Part shown: piece by piece, positions 11,661 through 22,436 of the stretch
How the letters are laid out: every line of letters starts with the position of its first letter
Position numbering within the stretch: position 1 is the first letter of the stretch
Source: Muscardinus avellanarius
Taxonomy: Eukaryota > Chordata > Mammalia > Rodentia > Gliridae
NCBI GenBank assembly: GCA_963383645.1
Contig: OY726565.1
Location: forward strand, 40,078,444-40,142,443
Length of the DNA: 64,000 nt
Reading direction: 5' to 3'
Position numbers and translations under genes: made by a program
Notes under the pieces: generated by a model
What the model was told of the DNA's origin: nothing
The model's database searches: none
What the model saw: the letters and a program-made list of their open reading frames with translations, nothing else

Positions 11661-12221
11661 TGTTATTAGTTTTTACTTTTGCATTGTTTTATTTAATAAT
11701 TACAACAATTATGTAACTTTCCTAAGGCCGCAAAGCAAGATATTGGAAGAAGTAGGATGTGAACCAGGTCCTTCAGCTTCCAAAGGCTACACTTGTAAGC
11801 TAGAGTCCAGAAGATTCTTTTCACCAAGCCTGAAAGTTCTTCTTGAAGCCTACAAATACAACAAGTGACATTGGCTGGCAAAAATAAAAGAGCGATATCA
11901 TCCAGTGCTGGAAGGATTGGCAGGAATTCTCCCATTGTGGCTAGAAGTGTGAGATTCCACCAAACTTTTGGAAAGTGACTGAATCTTTTAAAATACACAT
12001 ATGCTTTTGTGTCTTTTAAAATACACAAAAGCCAAGGAATCCCACTTTGAGTAATCTAATACTACAAACAGTAAAGGCACAGTATAGATGTATGTACAAG
12101 AATATTTATAGTATTAAAAATTTGGTAGTAGGGCTGTCTATTAATAAGAAATGACTGAATAAAGTTTAATAGGTCTATACAATTAAATGTTAAGTAACTA
12201 ACATTTAAGAGAATGAGTGAA
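11661..12221. other. Unique sequence, possible MIR/L2 trace
   Basis: 11700-11800 (GTAACTTTCCTAAGGCCGCA, then GGATGTGAACCAGG) resembles the 3' half of MIR. The rest is unassigned. Confidence 0.35.
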
Positions 12222-12363
12222 GCCAGGCCAGTGAGAATGAGGAATGCAGACTGAGACAGGAGGCTCACAGGTTCAAGGCCAGCCTCAGCAACTTAGCAAG
12301 ACTGTTTCAAAATAAAAAGGACTAGAGGTATAGCTTGAAGGTAAAATGCCCCTGGGTTCAATT
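12222..12363 (+). mobile_element. B1-dID SINE, type A, shortened
   Basis: The B1 half is reduced and the dID half stops inside the B box (GGGTTCAATTT), where the microsatellite begins. Confidence 0.8.

Positions 12364-12440
<77 letters not shown>
12364..12440. repeat. (GT)n(GA)n compound microsatellite
   Basis: About 17 GT units, then about 21 GA units, grown from the truncated SINE end. Confidence 0.95.
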
Positions 12441-12442
<2 letters not shown>

Positions 12443-12714
12443 CCCTATCTCTGTTGCCCAGAAAGAAATCTATTAGGCATGACTGAGTAAGCAAAGGTTT
12501 TCATGTAATGTTTATAGTATAATTTATTTTTGTAAAAACAAACGCAAAAAGATCAACAGCAAAAGCAGCCAGCGTTAGAAGGGGAGGTGGGAACACCAGC
12601 TGCTGATTGGCTTGTTACCTCCAGGGGATGAAAACGCAGAGGATGAGATGATGTCCTGCACTTAATATTTGTTGAAGTTTTAGGTCATTTCATTTGTTTT
12701 TGAGGTTTAATCTT

Positions 12715-12805
12715 TTTAAAATTTTTTACTGATGCATTATAGTCGTACATCTTAATGGAGTACACGATGGTAGAGGCATATATGCACATATCACCCAATT
12801 AGCCC
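12715..12805 (-). mobile_element. L1 3' terminus, antisense, 5'-truncated
   Basis: Read on the minus strand it ends GACTATAATGCATCAGTAAAAAATTTT, after a CTAATTGGGTGATATGTGCATATATGCC block. The same order appears at 16566-16655 at the end of the composite element, so both share one L1 3'UTR type. Confidence 0.7.
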
Positions 12806-12813
12806 TTACCCGA

Positions 12814-12815
<2 letters not shown>

Positions 12816-12847
<32 letters not shown>

Positions 12848-13078
12848 GCTGCTGTTGTTTTGGGCTTGTTTGTTTGTTTGTTTGTTTGTTTGTTTTGGTG
12901 GTCCTGGGGATGGAACCCAGGGACCTTTTATCTCCAGGCTACACTCCCAGACCTATTTTATATTTTATTTGGAAGCAGGGTCTCTTAAACCAGCTGAGGC
13001 TGGCTTCGAACCTGCGCGATCCTCCTGTCTCAGCCTCCCAAGCGCAGGGATTACAAGTGCGCGCCACCATGCCTGGCT
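12816..13078 (-). mobile_element. B1-dID SINE, type C
   Basis: (TTG)n and (TTTG)n tails (12816-12895), then a type C body. Exact TSD TTACCCGATG (12806-12815 and 13079-13088). Confidence 0.92.
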
Positions 13079-13406
13079 TTACCCGATGGTTTAGACTTTT
13101 TAAAAAGGACACTGGGCTTTACTTGCCCGAGGTAGTCCTTTCTACTGCTCTCCACACACTGGTGCTGAGTGGCTGCCTGCTTCTCTCTGGGTCCTGGTCA
13201 GACTCACCTCTCCAGTGGTGGGGCTCACTTCCCCTTACACCTGCACCAGAACCCGCTCTCCTCCACCTGCCTGGTTCCTTGAAACTAGACCCTGCTCCCC
13301 AACTGACTACACCCCCATCCCACGCCTCCCGTGAGCAGTCCCACTCTGCCCCCTGCACGCCAACCCAAGCACTGCAAGCACACCCCACATCCCATGAAAT
13401 GACTTT

Positions 13407-13625
13407 GGTTTTCTTTTTGTATTGTTTGGGGTACGGGGGATTGAACCCAGGGACATCCTATATCCAAAATACACTCCCAGACCTTCTTATAGTTTAATTT
13501 GAAACAGAGTCTTACTAATTTGCTGAGGGTCTTGCTAAGTTGCTGAGGCCAGCCTCAAACCTGCAATTCTCCTGTCTCAGACTTCCCAGTACTGGGAATA
13601 CAGGCATGCACCACCATGCCTGGCA
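13407..13625 (-). mobile_element. B1-dID SINE, type A
   Basis: An antisense copy with TSD AAATGACTTT (13397-13406 and 13626-13635). The composite element begins 27 bp beyond its 3' duplicate. Confidence 0.9.
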
Positions 13626-13652
13626 AAATGACTTTAAAAAAAAAAAAAGATG

Positions 13653-13918
13653 GGTCCGGGCCTCTGGCCACGACCCTGGGCGGGTGGGCAGGCGCTGGTG
13701 GGGCACCCCTAGGCGACCCCCTTTCCACCCTGAAGGACCCTGTGATCCGAGCCCCGACCCTGGGCGGGTGGGCAGGCACTGGCAGGGCACCCTTCGGTGA
13801 CCCCCTCTCCACGCGGAAGGACCCTGTAGTCCGGGCCTCTGGCCCCGACCCTGGGCGGGTGGGCAAGCACTGGTGGAGCACCCCTAGGCGACCCCCTTTC
13901 CACCCGGAAGGACCCTGT
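13653..13918 (+). repeat. 5' GC-rich monomers of the composite element
   Basis: Three direct repeats of about 92, 84 and 92 bp. Each contains CGACCCTGGGCGGGTGGGCA and GGCGACCCCCTTTCC or a close variant. The middle copy lacks the GGGCCTCTGG segment. GGGCGGG is an Sp1-type core, so a promoter role like that of L1 5'UTR monomers is plausible but not shown. Confidence 0.85.
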
Positions 13919-14481
13919 AAAAAAGGAAAAGAAAAAGAAAAAAGGAAAATATCGGATAGGGGTCAAGGAGGCCGTGGCAGATGCCAGGATACTTGAGATG
14001 CAGACAAAACTTATCCAAATGAACTGGAATTATTGGAAAAATTCCCCGCTAAGGAGGACTACTTTTTCTCTACATTGTTAAGAATCTTGGACATCACCTG
14101 TAAGGAGAGAGTACTTTAGCGGAGACCAAGGAGAAAGGCGGTGTTGAAAGCTGTCTCCGCGTTAGCGGTGGAGACTTGTATTCAGGAGAAGCAGAAATCG
14201 GAGCCTACCAACCTTAATTTTTTTTGGGGGGGGGGGAATTACACCAAAGGTAGAATGCTACCATTGCGCATGCTTAGGAACACTGGACAACATTCAGAGT
14301 GAAAAAAGAGAGCTTGGGAAAGATTTGAAATGGTGGAGGCAGTGGCAGTGGCAGTGGCCAGTACTCAGGGGAGGCAGAGATCTGATGCATTACACCTGGA
14401 ACCTTTGAAGTAATGACCCCAGAGGCAGAATGCTACCACCACACACCCTCGAGAATGTGGGACAAATGGTTGGGCGAAAAG

Positions 14482-16290
14482 GGTGCTCGGATTAGAGCCT
14501 GCTGAGGGGTGAGGCTAGTGACAGACACAGCAAAGCTGGGATTGGAGCCTGTCATGAGGCAAGGCTGGTGCTGGAACCTCTGAGGCCGGGATCGGATCCT
14601 GCCGAGTGGTTAGGCCAGTGCTGGAGCCAGTGAACTGGGATCGGATCATGCTGTGAGGCAAGGCAGTGCTGGGGCCTTCGAGGCTGGGATCGGAGCCTGC
14701 CGAGGGGTTAGGCCAGTGCCGGGGCCAACAAGGCAGGGATTGGAGCCTGCCATGAGGCAAGGCCAGTACTGGGGCCTCCAAGGCCAGGATCGGAGCCTGC
14801 TGAGGGGTTAGGTCGGTGCCAGGGCCAACGGCTGACATGGGGGCCTGCTGTGAGGCAAGGCCGGTGCTGGGGCCTCCAAGGCCGGAATCGGAGCCTGCCA
14901 AGGGGTTAGGCCAGTGACAGGGCCAGCGAGGCCGGGATCGGAGCCTGCCATGAGGCAAGGCTGGTGCTGGGGCCTCCGAGGCTGGGATCAGAGCCTGCTG
15001 AGGAGTTAGGCCCGGTGCCGGGGCCAGCAGCCGGCATTGGAGCCTTCCGTGAGGCAAGGCCGCTATTGAGGCCTCTGAAGTCGGGATCAGAGCCTGCCTA
15101 GGGGTTAGGCTGGTGCTGGGGCCAGCGAGGCTGGGATCGGAGACTGCCGTGAGACAAGGCCATTGCTGGGGCCTCCGAGCCAGGATCGGAGCCTGCCAAG
15201 GGGTCAGGCCGGTGCCAGGGCCAGCGTGGCCGGGATCGGAGCCTTCCATGCCTTCCTTGCCGAGGGGTTAGGCCAGTGCTGGGGCCAGCGAGGCCGGGAT
15301 CGGAGCCTGCCCTGGGGCAAGGCCGGTTCTGGGGTCTCCGAGGCCGGGATCGGAGCCTGCTAAGAGGTTAGGCCGGTGCTGGGGCCTCCGAGGCCAGGAT
15401 CAGAGCCTGCCGAGGGGTTAAACTGGTGCCGGGGCCAGCGGCTGGCATCGGAGCCTGCCCTGAGGCAAGGCCGGTGCTGGAGTCTCCGAGGCCGGGATCG
15501 GAGCCTGCCCTGAGGCAAGGCTGGTGCTGGGGCCTCCGAGGCCGGGATCAGAGCCTGCTGAGAGGTTAGGCCGGTGCTGGGGCCAGCGGCCGGCATCAGA
15601 GCCTTCCATGAGGCAAGGCCGCTATTGAGGTGTCCGCGGCCAGGATCGGAGCCTGCCAAGGAGTTAGGCCAGTGCCAGGGCCAGCGGCCGGCATCGGAGC
15701 TTTCCGTGAGGCAAGGCCGCTATTGAGGCCTCCGAGGCCGGGATCAGAGCCTGCCAAGGGGTTAGGCCAGTGCTGGGGCCAGCAAGGCCGGGATCAGAGC
15801 CTGCCCTGAGGCAAGGCCACTATTGAGGCCTCTGATGCCGGGATCGGAGCCTGCTGAGGGGTTAGGCCGGTGCTGGGGCCAGCGAGGCTGGGATTGGAGC
15901 CTGCCGCGAGGCAAGGCCGGTGCCGGGGTCTCAGAGGCCGGGATTGGAGCCTGCCGAGGGGTTAGGCCAGTACTGGGGCCAACGGCCAGCATCAGAGCCT
16001 TCCGTGAAGCAAGGCCACTACTGAGGCCTCCGAGGCCTGGATCGGAGCCTGCCGAGGAGTTAGGCCGATGCCGGGGCCATCGGCTAGCATCGGAGCCTGC
16101 CGTGAGGAAGGCTGGTGCTGGGGCCTCCGAGGCTAGGATCAGAGCCAGCTGAGGGGTTAGGCCAGTGTCGGGGCCAGCGAGACCAGAATCAGGGCCTCCC
16201 ATAAGGCAAGGCCGCTGCTTGAGCCAGCGAGGTCTGGATCAGTCCACCGGATAGCCAGGCTACAACTGGGGCCGTCAAGAGTGGGATCGG
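14482..16290 (+). repeat. 50-bp VNTR of the composite element
   Basis: Units start GGGATCGGAGCCTGCC. Two forms alternate. Form 1 has GAGGCAAGGC...GGGGCCTCCGAGGCC. Form 2 has GAGGGGTTAGGCC...GGGGCCAGCGAGGCC. This gives a 100-bp higher-order period. From about 15030 on, a third form (GGCATCGGAGCCTTCC...CGCTATTGAGGCC) enters the order. Because 50 is not a multiple of 3, the long minus-strand frames at 14515-15249 and 15762-16202 change frame in every unit and are not coding. Confidence 0.92.
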
Positions 16291-16565
16291 TATTTGCAAC
16301 GCGGCATGCACAGAGAAATATCACAGAAAAATAAAACCAGATGCTTCCCCTAATCAGCAAAAACTAGGAGGAATGGGGCAACAGGAAAAGGTCGAGCTAT
16401 AGAAAGGGCCCTATAGTGAAGCAACTAAGGTGACCAGTCAGAGGGTATGGAATAGGGGAGGATGGAGCCTCTTTAAAACGCAGGAGGTACATAAACATAT
16501 TTATCAAAGTTAATCACCAAACAAGCATGAGATTGAGGGAGGGGGAGGGAATAGGATGGGGGCTG

Positions 16566-16694
16566 GATGAGGGCTAATTGGATGATGTGTGCTTGTATAT
16601 CCTCTCAAGTCTTGTATTCCAATGTGATGTATGATTACAATGCACCAATAAAAATAAATTTAAAAAATAAAATAAAATAAAGAAAAAATGAAAG
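16566..16694 (+). mobile_element. L1-type 3' end of the composite
   Basis: GAGGGCTAATTGG, GTATGATTACAATGCACC and AATAAA are followed by an (A3-5T)-rich tail. It aligns by eye with the L1 ends at 12715-12805 and 44566-44735. This tail would let L1 proteins mobilise the element. Confidence 0.75.
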
Positions 16695-16706
16695 AAAAAA
16701 AAGATG

Positions 16707-17049
16707 AGGTATTAGGGATCAGTCCAACTTTCTCTGAATGGGAATAAGGAAAGTAGCAAACATATTATATGCTCTTAAGATGCCTATGCCCTTGCATTGT
16801 AAGAGAGTTGAGCATTCACTCAGCAATATAAATTAGAAGTAATTTAATTAACCAAATTCTTAAAAAAAAAAAAAAAGAGCTTCACAGTGAGTATTGAATA
16901 CAAAGATTATCTTTGTGGGCCATCAGGGCAGGAAGGTTGGGTGGGGGGGAGCATTCTAACTACAAACCACACTTCTAACTCTAGCTACAAGCCACACCTC
17001 TAACTCCTAACTTGTAGTTAGGAGCATTCTAACCACAAGCAACAACTCT
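16707..17049. other. Unique sequence with short internal repeats
   Basis: 16955-17055 holds three to four diverged copies of a CTAACTMYAAGCCACAMC block, one of them inverted (CTTGTAGTTAGGAG). Nothing else is recognised. Confidence 0.4.
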
Positions 17050-17165
17050 AACTCTATTTTATTTTTTTATTCTGAAGTAGGGTCTCACTAAGTTTCTGAA
17101 GCTGTCCTTGAACCTGTGATCCTCCTGTCTCAGCCCCCCAGATTATAGTGCCACCATGCCCTGAA
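17050..17165 (-). mobile_element. B1-dID SINE, B1 half only
   Basis: An antisense fragment: linker and B1 half, lacking the dID half and part of the B1 5' end. Confidence 0.75.
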
Positions 17166-17584
17166 AGATTCTTTTCTTTTTTAATTAGGCCTGGTTGGTT
17201 CTTTGTCTCCGAAGAAAAATATAACTTCCTTTCTTTTCTTCTCTCCTAAATCAAAGAACTCTAATCTAAAATTCAGGTTACTTTTATGACTTGTGCTATG
17301 ATAGGAGTTAAATAAGCCCTTGTGAAAATATTTCTTGACTCACACATTTTAGGAATACTATGTATGTATATGTATTTTAAGTGATTCAGTAAATGAATGA
17401 CTATCTTTAGAATATGCTCAACATGTTTTCATTAATAATCTACCGAAAAAATGTAGGCTAAGCTCCAAATATAGTTTGGGACATGACTTGCTCATTGATG
17501 GGAGAACCATGTGCTGAGTGTAGCCAATGAGTAGTGAGCTCGAAATAATTTGGGGGAGAATAAGAAACATCACCCTCTTATTAC

Positions 17585-17965
17585 TAAGACTACTGCAACA
17601 AATTAGCATAAATTTGGTGACTTAACAAAAATTTTGTAGTTCTGGAGGCCTGCAATCCAAAATTGAGGTATAGGCAGGGATGTGCTTCCTTCGAAGGCCC
17701 TGGGGCAGTGCTCCTGTGCCTCCTCCAGGGCTCCTGGCAATCCTGGGCACCCTTCACCTGCCCGGCTCTATGAACTTCCCATCCAAGGCCCCCTTGCCTT
17801 TCTTCATGAAGACAGCAGTTACTGACTTAGCTCCACCCTGAGTCTAGGACGATTTCATCTCAAGATTCCTACCTAATTTCACTCACAAAGACCCTACTTA
17901 CACAGTAGGTCACATTCCAAGGTTTCAAGTAGGTGTGATAGTTTAGGAGATACTGTTCCGCCCTT
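17585..17965 (-). mobile_element. MLT1-like MaLR LTR, antisense
   Basis: TTTTGTAGTTCTGGAGGCC near 17633, then GCAGGGATGTGCTTCC, CAAAGACCCTACTTAC and GGTCACATTCCAAGGTTTC follow the MLT1 order in antisense. It is uninterrupted, unlike the copy at 960-2010. Confidence 0.7.
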
Positions 17966-18439
17966 CACTCTCCAAGTGTGCTATGAAAATAAGAGGACGC
18001 ACCTGCAGGAGGACTTCACCATATCCGTGAGAGCAGGACGCCTCCTCCACCTCCGCAGGGAGAGGGATACCGCCACATTTGCCGTGAGAAAGTCACGGTG
18101 GACACTGGGGAGCCCCAATGGCGTTCAGCCACTCGTATTTAGAACTGTATCACTGGAGAGATAATGGTTCCAGGAGGCCAGGGGAGGGGTCTATGGACCT
18201 CAGGGTCATTTCGGTGCCATCCAAGAAAAGGAATGTCTGGTTACAGTTGTATTAGTTACCTAGGATAGGATTGCTTAAATTGCTTTTCAGGGAAAACCGA
18301 CTCTATGGGTACCCTGTAAACACACACACACACACACACGTGCACACACAGTTTTGTGCTCAACAGTCACAAAAATGCTTCTCTGGAAAGAAAACTACAG
18401 ACCTATCCTTATCCCATTGGGAGAGTGGGTTATTTTGGT

Positions 18440-18546
18440 TTTGTTTTTGGTGTTGGTTTTTTTGTTTTGTTTTGTTTTGGAACTGGAGATTGAACCCAGA
18501 TTTGCTCATCCCTAGCCTTCCGGTTTTTGGTGTTTTTTTTTGTTTT

Positions 18547-18582
<36 letters not shown>

Positions 18583-18902
18583 AGTACTGGGGATGGAAAC
18601 CAGAGACGTTCTACCTTCAAGCTACACCCCCATCCCTCTTTTGTATTCTTGTATTCTTTATTTTGAAACAGGGTCTCATGAGTCACAAAGGGCCTCACTA
18701 AGTAGCTGAGGCTGTCCACAAACCACAATCCTCCTGTCTCAGCCTCCCAAGTGCTGAGATTACAAGCATGTGCCACCATGCCTGGCTTTATTTTTTATTT
18801 TGAAATAGGATTTAAGTTTCTGAGGCTGGCCTCAAACCTGTGGTCCTCCTGTCTCAGCCTCCCAAGTGCTAGGATTACAGGTGTGCACCACTGCACTGGG
18901 CT
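18440..18902 (-). mobile_element. B1-dID SINE, type A, interrupted
   Basis: The outer copy: an eroded dID half at 18440-18530 and a B1 half at 18787-18902, split by a second SINE at the linker. Confidence 0.8.
18531..18786 (-). mobile_element. B1-dID SINE, type A, long T tail
   Basis: The inner copy. It has an unusually long T tract (about 45 bases with two interruptions), which suggests a rather recent insertion. Confidence 0.9.
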
Positions 18903-19006
18903 CAGGTCAGTGGCTCTGGGGGCTACAATTAACAGCCAGTTGTGCTTTCTCTCCTCAGTCTCACCCTCTTCTTTAGCCCTCCGCCCCTGCAAAATAGCAT
19001 CGATTA

Positions 19007-19238
19007 CATTTATTTATTTATATTTATTTATTTATATGGAACTGGGGATTGAACCCAGAGACATCCTATCTCCAAGCTACACCCCCAGCCCTATTTTTTA
19101 TTCTTAATTTTGAAACAAGGTCTCACTAAGTTGTAGAAGGTTTCACTAAGTAGCTGAGGCTGGCCACAAACCTGCAATCCTCTTGTCTCAGTCTTCCAAG
19201 AACTGGGATTATAAGCGAACGCCACCACACCGGGCTGC
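19007..19238 (-). mobile_element. B1-dID SINE, type A, (TTTA)n tail
   Basis: A TTTA-type tail (19007-19036) and complete body. The flanks share GATTACATTTATTTA / GCATTCCATTTATTTA. Confidence 0.88.
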
Positions 19239-19430
19239 ATTCCATTTATTTACAAACTACTAACAAGAGATTGAAATTTTCAAACTATTTAGTCTCTCTC
19301 CCCAACCAACTGAGGGGAAACAGTTGTTCTCCTACATAAGAGAACATTATTCATCCTAACATGTAGATAAATTGCAGCATATACTTCAACCCACACGGTG
19401 AACTTTTTAAGTAACTTAAAATTCTTTAAT

Positions 19431-19640
19431 AGCCGGCGTGGTGGCACATGCTTGTAATCCCAGAGCTTGGAAGGCTGAGACAGGAGGATCGCACAGGTTG
19501 AAAGCCAGCCTCAATTACTTACTAAGGCTCTCAGCAACTTAGTGAGACCCTGTTTCCAAATAAAGTATAAAATAGGTCTGAGAGTATAGCCCAGAGGTAG
19601 AAAGCCCCTGGTTCCACACCCAGTACCACACATACACACC
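19431..19640 (+). mobile_element. B1-dID SINE, type B
   Basis: CTGTTTCCAAATA followed by GGTCTGAGAGTATAGCCC. Flanked by TTCTTTAA / GTCTTTAA. Confidence 0.88.
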
Positions 19641-19734
19641 AAAAAAAGTCTTTAAAATGGTGTTTGGAAATGTGGGTCTAACCTGTAGCTTCCTAACTAT
19701 CACCTCTTTCACCAAAGGTAAAAAAGATGTGTTA

Positions 19735-19860
19735 TGTGCCCCAGGTAAATGTCACCACTACTGTGTACAGGTAGGTTCCTATTGCCCTGAACTTCACTAT
19801 GATGTGTGATAATACACAAATAAAAGTATATTCGTAAAAGAATAAATAATGCGGCCTAGG
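19735..19860 (+). mobile_element. L1-type 3' end fragment
   Basis: TTCCTATTGCCCTGAACTTCACTATGATGTGTGATAATACACAAATAAAAG resembles the L1 end at 44680-44735. Only the last ~120 bp is present. Confidence 0.5.
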
Positions 19861-19894
19861 AAAAAGAAGGTCACCACTATGAGCTTCTTGTGCA

Positions 19895-19970
19895 CATGTA
19901 CACACGTATACATATGCACACACACGTACACATGCACACATACACACGCACGTGTACACATGCCATACTC
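19895..19970. repeat. Degenerate (CA)n-rich tract
   Basis: A purine-pyrimidine run of ACACATGCACAC/GTACAC type. It accounts for the cysteine/valine-rich frame on the minus strand. Confidence 0.8.
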
Positions 19971-20299
19971 CCCTAGTGGGAGGCCACTGTAATCACCTGA
20001 TTACATTCAGGAAGATGCAGATTGTGTGCCAAACAGACACCAGTGGAGCAGGAGACAAGAGCAGAGCGGTAGGCAGGTCTAGGGGTGAAGCCTGGTCCAA
20101 CTTTACTTCCTAAAAACCAATTCCATTAGGATGCACTGTACCGCTCCAGTTCATGCCCATTCGCATCAGTCATCAGAAGGGGTTGGTTCAATCAAGTAAC
20201 TGATACCCAGGGGACGTATCTCAGGAAAAGGTCATTGGGCCTGCGGCTGAGGGAGGGAGACAGGCCAGACCCACAGAACATCCTCCTCTCTTCCCAGGA

Positions 20300-20710
20300 G
20301 CAAGCCCTGTCCTGCAGTGAGTATGGACAATTCCTGCCTGAGATGTTGTTATCATTAGATATAAAATGTCCCCTAAAGAGCTCTTGATTAATGCTTGGAG
20401 TCGATGTAGTGAGTCATGAGGGTTGGGATCCCAGCAGTGGATAAGTCCATTGCAATGGATGGATCTGGGTGCTGACTTGGGCTATATCCCTGGGGTGCAG
20501 CCTTGGGGATTATATAAATGCCCCCCCCTCGCTCTCTTGCTTCTGGCCTCCATGACTGAGCACCACCATGTGCTCTCCCTCCCCCAACCTCCTGCGCCAT
20601 GCCCTGAGATCTGTGGTCCCCGGCCTCACATGGAAAATAAATCCTCTTTCCTCTAAATTATGCTGTGAGAATGCTGCCTGGAACAGATGTAGATTCTCAT
20701 ACTGGGATTG
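20300..20710 (+). mobile_element. MaLR-type LTR, sense
   Basis: The block TAAAATGTCCCCTAAAG, then CTCGCTCTCTTGCTTCTGGCC, a GCTCTCCCTCC block and GAAAATAAATCC near the 3' end match in order the copy on the other strand at 24285-24680. AATAAA is the presumed poly(A) signal. Confidence 0.6.
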
Positions 20711-21185
20711 TGTATTTGAAAACAATATATAGTATTTGTTTAAGTATTTTACATGCTATCTAGGACTCTAATTCTGTGGTATAACATGCCCTTTTTTCTT
20801 TTAACTTAAGTAACAGAAGTGAAGGAACTTTATAAATTCCTTATCCACACTTGTAGCCCACTGATCACGAATGGAGTACTGCAGCTCAGGATCCGACAAC
20901 GGCTGAAAGAGCTAGTTCTGAGCCTGCGCAGGGCTGAATACACGAAGCAAAGCAAGGCAAGAAAGTTCCCTGGGAGAGAGCGGGCCATGCACATACAGAA
21001 GGAGGCCAGGAGAGGGCGACATTGTCACATTGTCTACTAAAAAGTGCGTATGCCGGTCACTGCTTCCAGTAACTTACTTGCCTCCCATACACCTCCAACC
21101 TAACTTTTATGTGCTAGAATGTAAAATCAGAAAATGTAAGCCTACTGTGGGAGGCATTTACCCAAGGTCGCAAACTATTTAATAC
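20711..21185. other. Unique sequence with a 73-codon frame
   Basis: The frame at 20819-21040 is basic (LRIRQRLKELVLSLRRAEYTK). I recognise no family, and neither a splice signal nor a promoter defines it. Confidence 0.3.
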
Positions 21186-21191
21186 TTTCTA

Positions 21192-21382
21192 CTTTTTTTT
21201 TTTGCGGTATTGGGCATTCTACTTCCGAGCTACACCCCTAACCCTATATATATTTTTTTCTTTATTTTGAAACAGAGTCTCACTGAGTTGCGGAGGGCCT
21301 CACTAAATAGCTGACGCTGGCTGGAAACCTGCAATTTCCCTGTCTTAAGCCTCCTTGCAAGCATGTGCCACCACGCCCGGCT
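21192..21382 (-). mobile_element. B1-dID SINE, type A
   Basis: An antisense copy with part of the dID half missing. TSD TTAATACTTTCTAC / TTAATACTTACTAC. Confidence 0.88.
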
Positions 21383-21689
21383 TAATACTTACTACTTTTG
21401 CCAAGTCCTGTGCTCTGGTAGGTCTATTAGCAGACATAAGAAATCAAATCATATTGTTCCAAATCAAATCAAGGGTAATATTTGTACTTTTTATTAAGCT
21501 TTTTATGATCATTTGTTCCAGTTTTAAGTCTTCAACATGCTCAACTGGGTAACTTTAATTGTCACAATGTTATGAGAGCATGAGGAAAGAAAGAGACAAA
21601 TAATTTGCAAATATTAAAAAATTATTAAAAATTATAAAATTGTACCGAAGCTGGAGTATTTTAAGTTCAAAAAAAGAAAATTTAAGTTC

Positions 21690-21917
21690 TTTTTTTTTTT
21701 TTTTTTTTTTGGTGCTAGTGGTGGTGGTAATGGGCATTGAACCCAGGGGCATTCTACTTCTGAGCTATAACCTCAGCCCTGTTTTCTTATTTTGAAACTG
21801 TCTCACTATATTGCTAAGGACCTTACCCAGTTGCTGAGGCTGGTCATGAACCTGTGGTCCTCTTGTTTTAGCCTCCCAAGTACTGGGATTATAAACGTGT
21901 GCCACCATGCCCGACTA
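21690..21917 (-). mobile_element. B1-dID SINE, type A
   Basis: A 21-base T tract, then a diverged antisense body with a GGTGGTGGT insertion in the dID half. Confidence 0.88.
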
Positions 21918-22059
21918 TGCTCTAATTCTCTACATTTGTGCTAAGTATAAGCTGGTGTTTTGTGTGGAGTTTCTTGAATAATGTCAAAGGTCCGTTCTCT
22001 TGGGTACCCAACTGAGATAGAAGTATTAGTCAGATTAGAATAGTTTACACTGAAAGTCT

Positions 22060-22300
22060 ACTATTCGGGCAGCTGACACTTTAAAGCATGTATCAGGGAT
22101 CAGGCCCAAAGCCTGTTTTTGTAAATACAGTTTTGTTGGGACATGGACACACACACATTTATTTATACAATATATTGCTGCACCTGCCTTTGAGCTAAAA
22201 TGGCAGTTGAATACTTGCCACAAAATTGTATCTTCAATTTAGGTCTGCAAAGCCTAATGTATACTACCTGGCCCTTTACACAAAAAAAGCTTTCCATCCC
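22060..22300 (+). mobile_element. hAT-Charlie non-autonomous relic
   Basis: CCTGTTTTTGTAAATACAGTTTTGTTGGGACA and GCAAAGCCTAATGTATACTACCTGGCCCTTTACA are the well-known words of a MER-type Charlie element. I do not name the subfamily. Confidence 0.65.
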
Positions 22301-22324
22301 TCTTATAAAGCAATATTGTTGAAT

Positions 22325-22436
22325 GAAATTTTCTATAATGATGGAAATGTTCTGAATCTACACTGCCCGAAACAGTGGCTGTTAGCCATATGTGGCCGTT
22401 AAGCACTTGAAATGTGGCTAATATAAAATTCCATTA
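22325..22436 (+). mobile_element. hAT-Charlie relic, second family
   Basis: TGATGGAAATGTTCT, then GCCATATGTGGCCGTTAAGCACTTGAAATGTGGCTAAT. This is a recognised Charlie-group word order, truncated where the L1 sequence starts. Confidence 0.65.

Larger units (their letters stand above)
13653..16694 (+). mobile_element. SVA-like composite retroelement
   Basis: A 3.04-kb element in five parts. (1) Three GC-rich tandem monomers of about 84-92 bp, 13653-13918, each ending GGAAGGACCCTGT. (2) A purine-rich run and unique spacer, 13919-14480. (3) About 35 units of a 50-bp VNTR, 14482-16290. (4) A unique 3' part, 16291-16560, with a G-rich polypurine run (AGGGAGGGGGAGGGAATAGG). (5) An L1-type 3' end with AATGCACCAATAAAAATAAA and an A-rich tail to 16694. 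TSD AAAAAAAAGATG lies on both sides (13641-13652; 16695-16706), so the whole is one L1-type (target-primed) insertion. It has no ORF1 or ORF2. It could be a non-autonomous composite like SVA, or an L1 that lost its ORFs and kept an unusual 5'UTR. Confidence 0.75.

Noticed and set aside
12874..13497. 207-codon plus-strand frame
   Set aside because: It starts in a SINE tail, crosses an antisense SINE and ends in another. The middle is unique but shows no domain.
14515..15249. 244-codon minus-strand frame rich in Pro, Ala and Ser
   Set aside because: It runs through a 50-bp VNTR whose unit changes frame each time. The VNTR simply lacks stop codons. No start context or domain.
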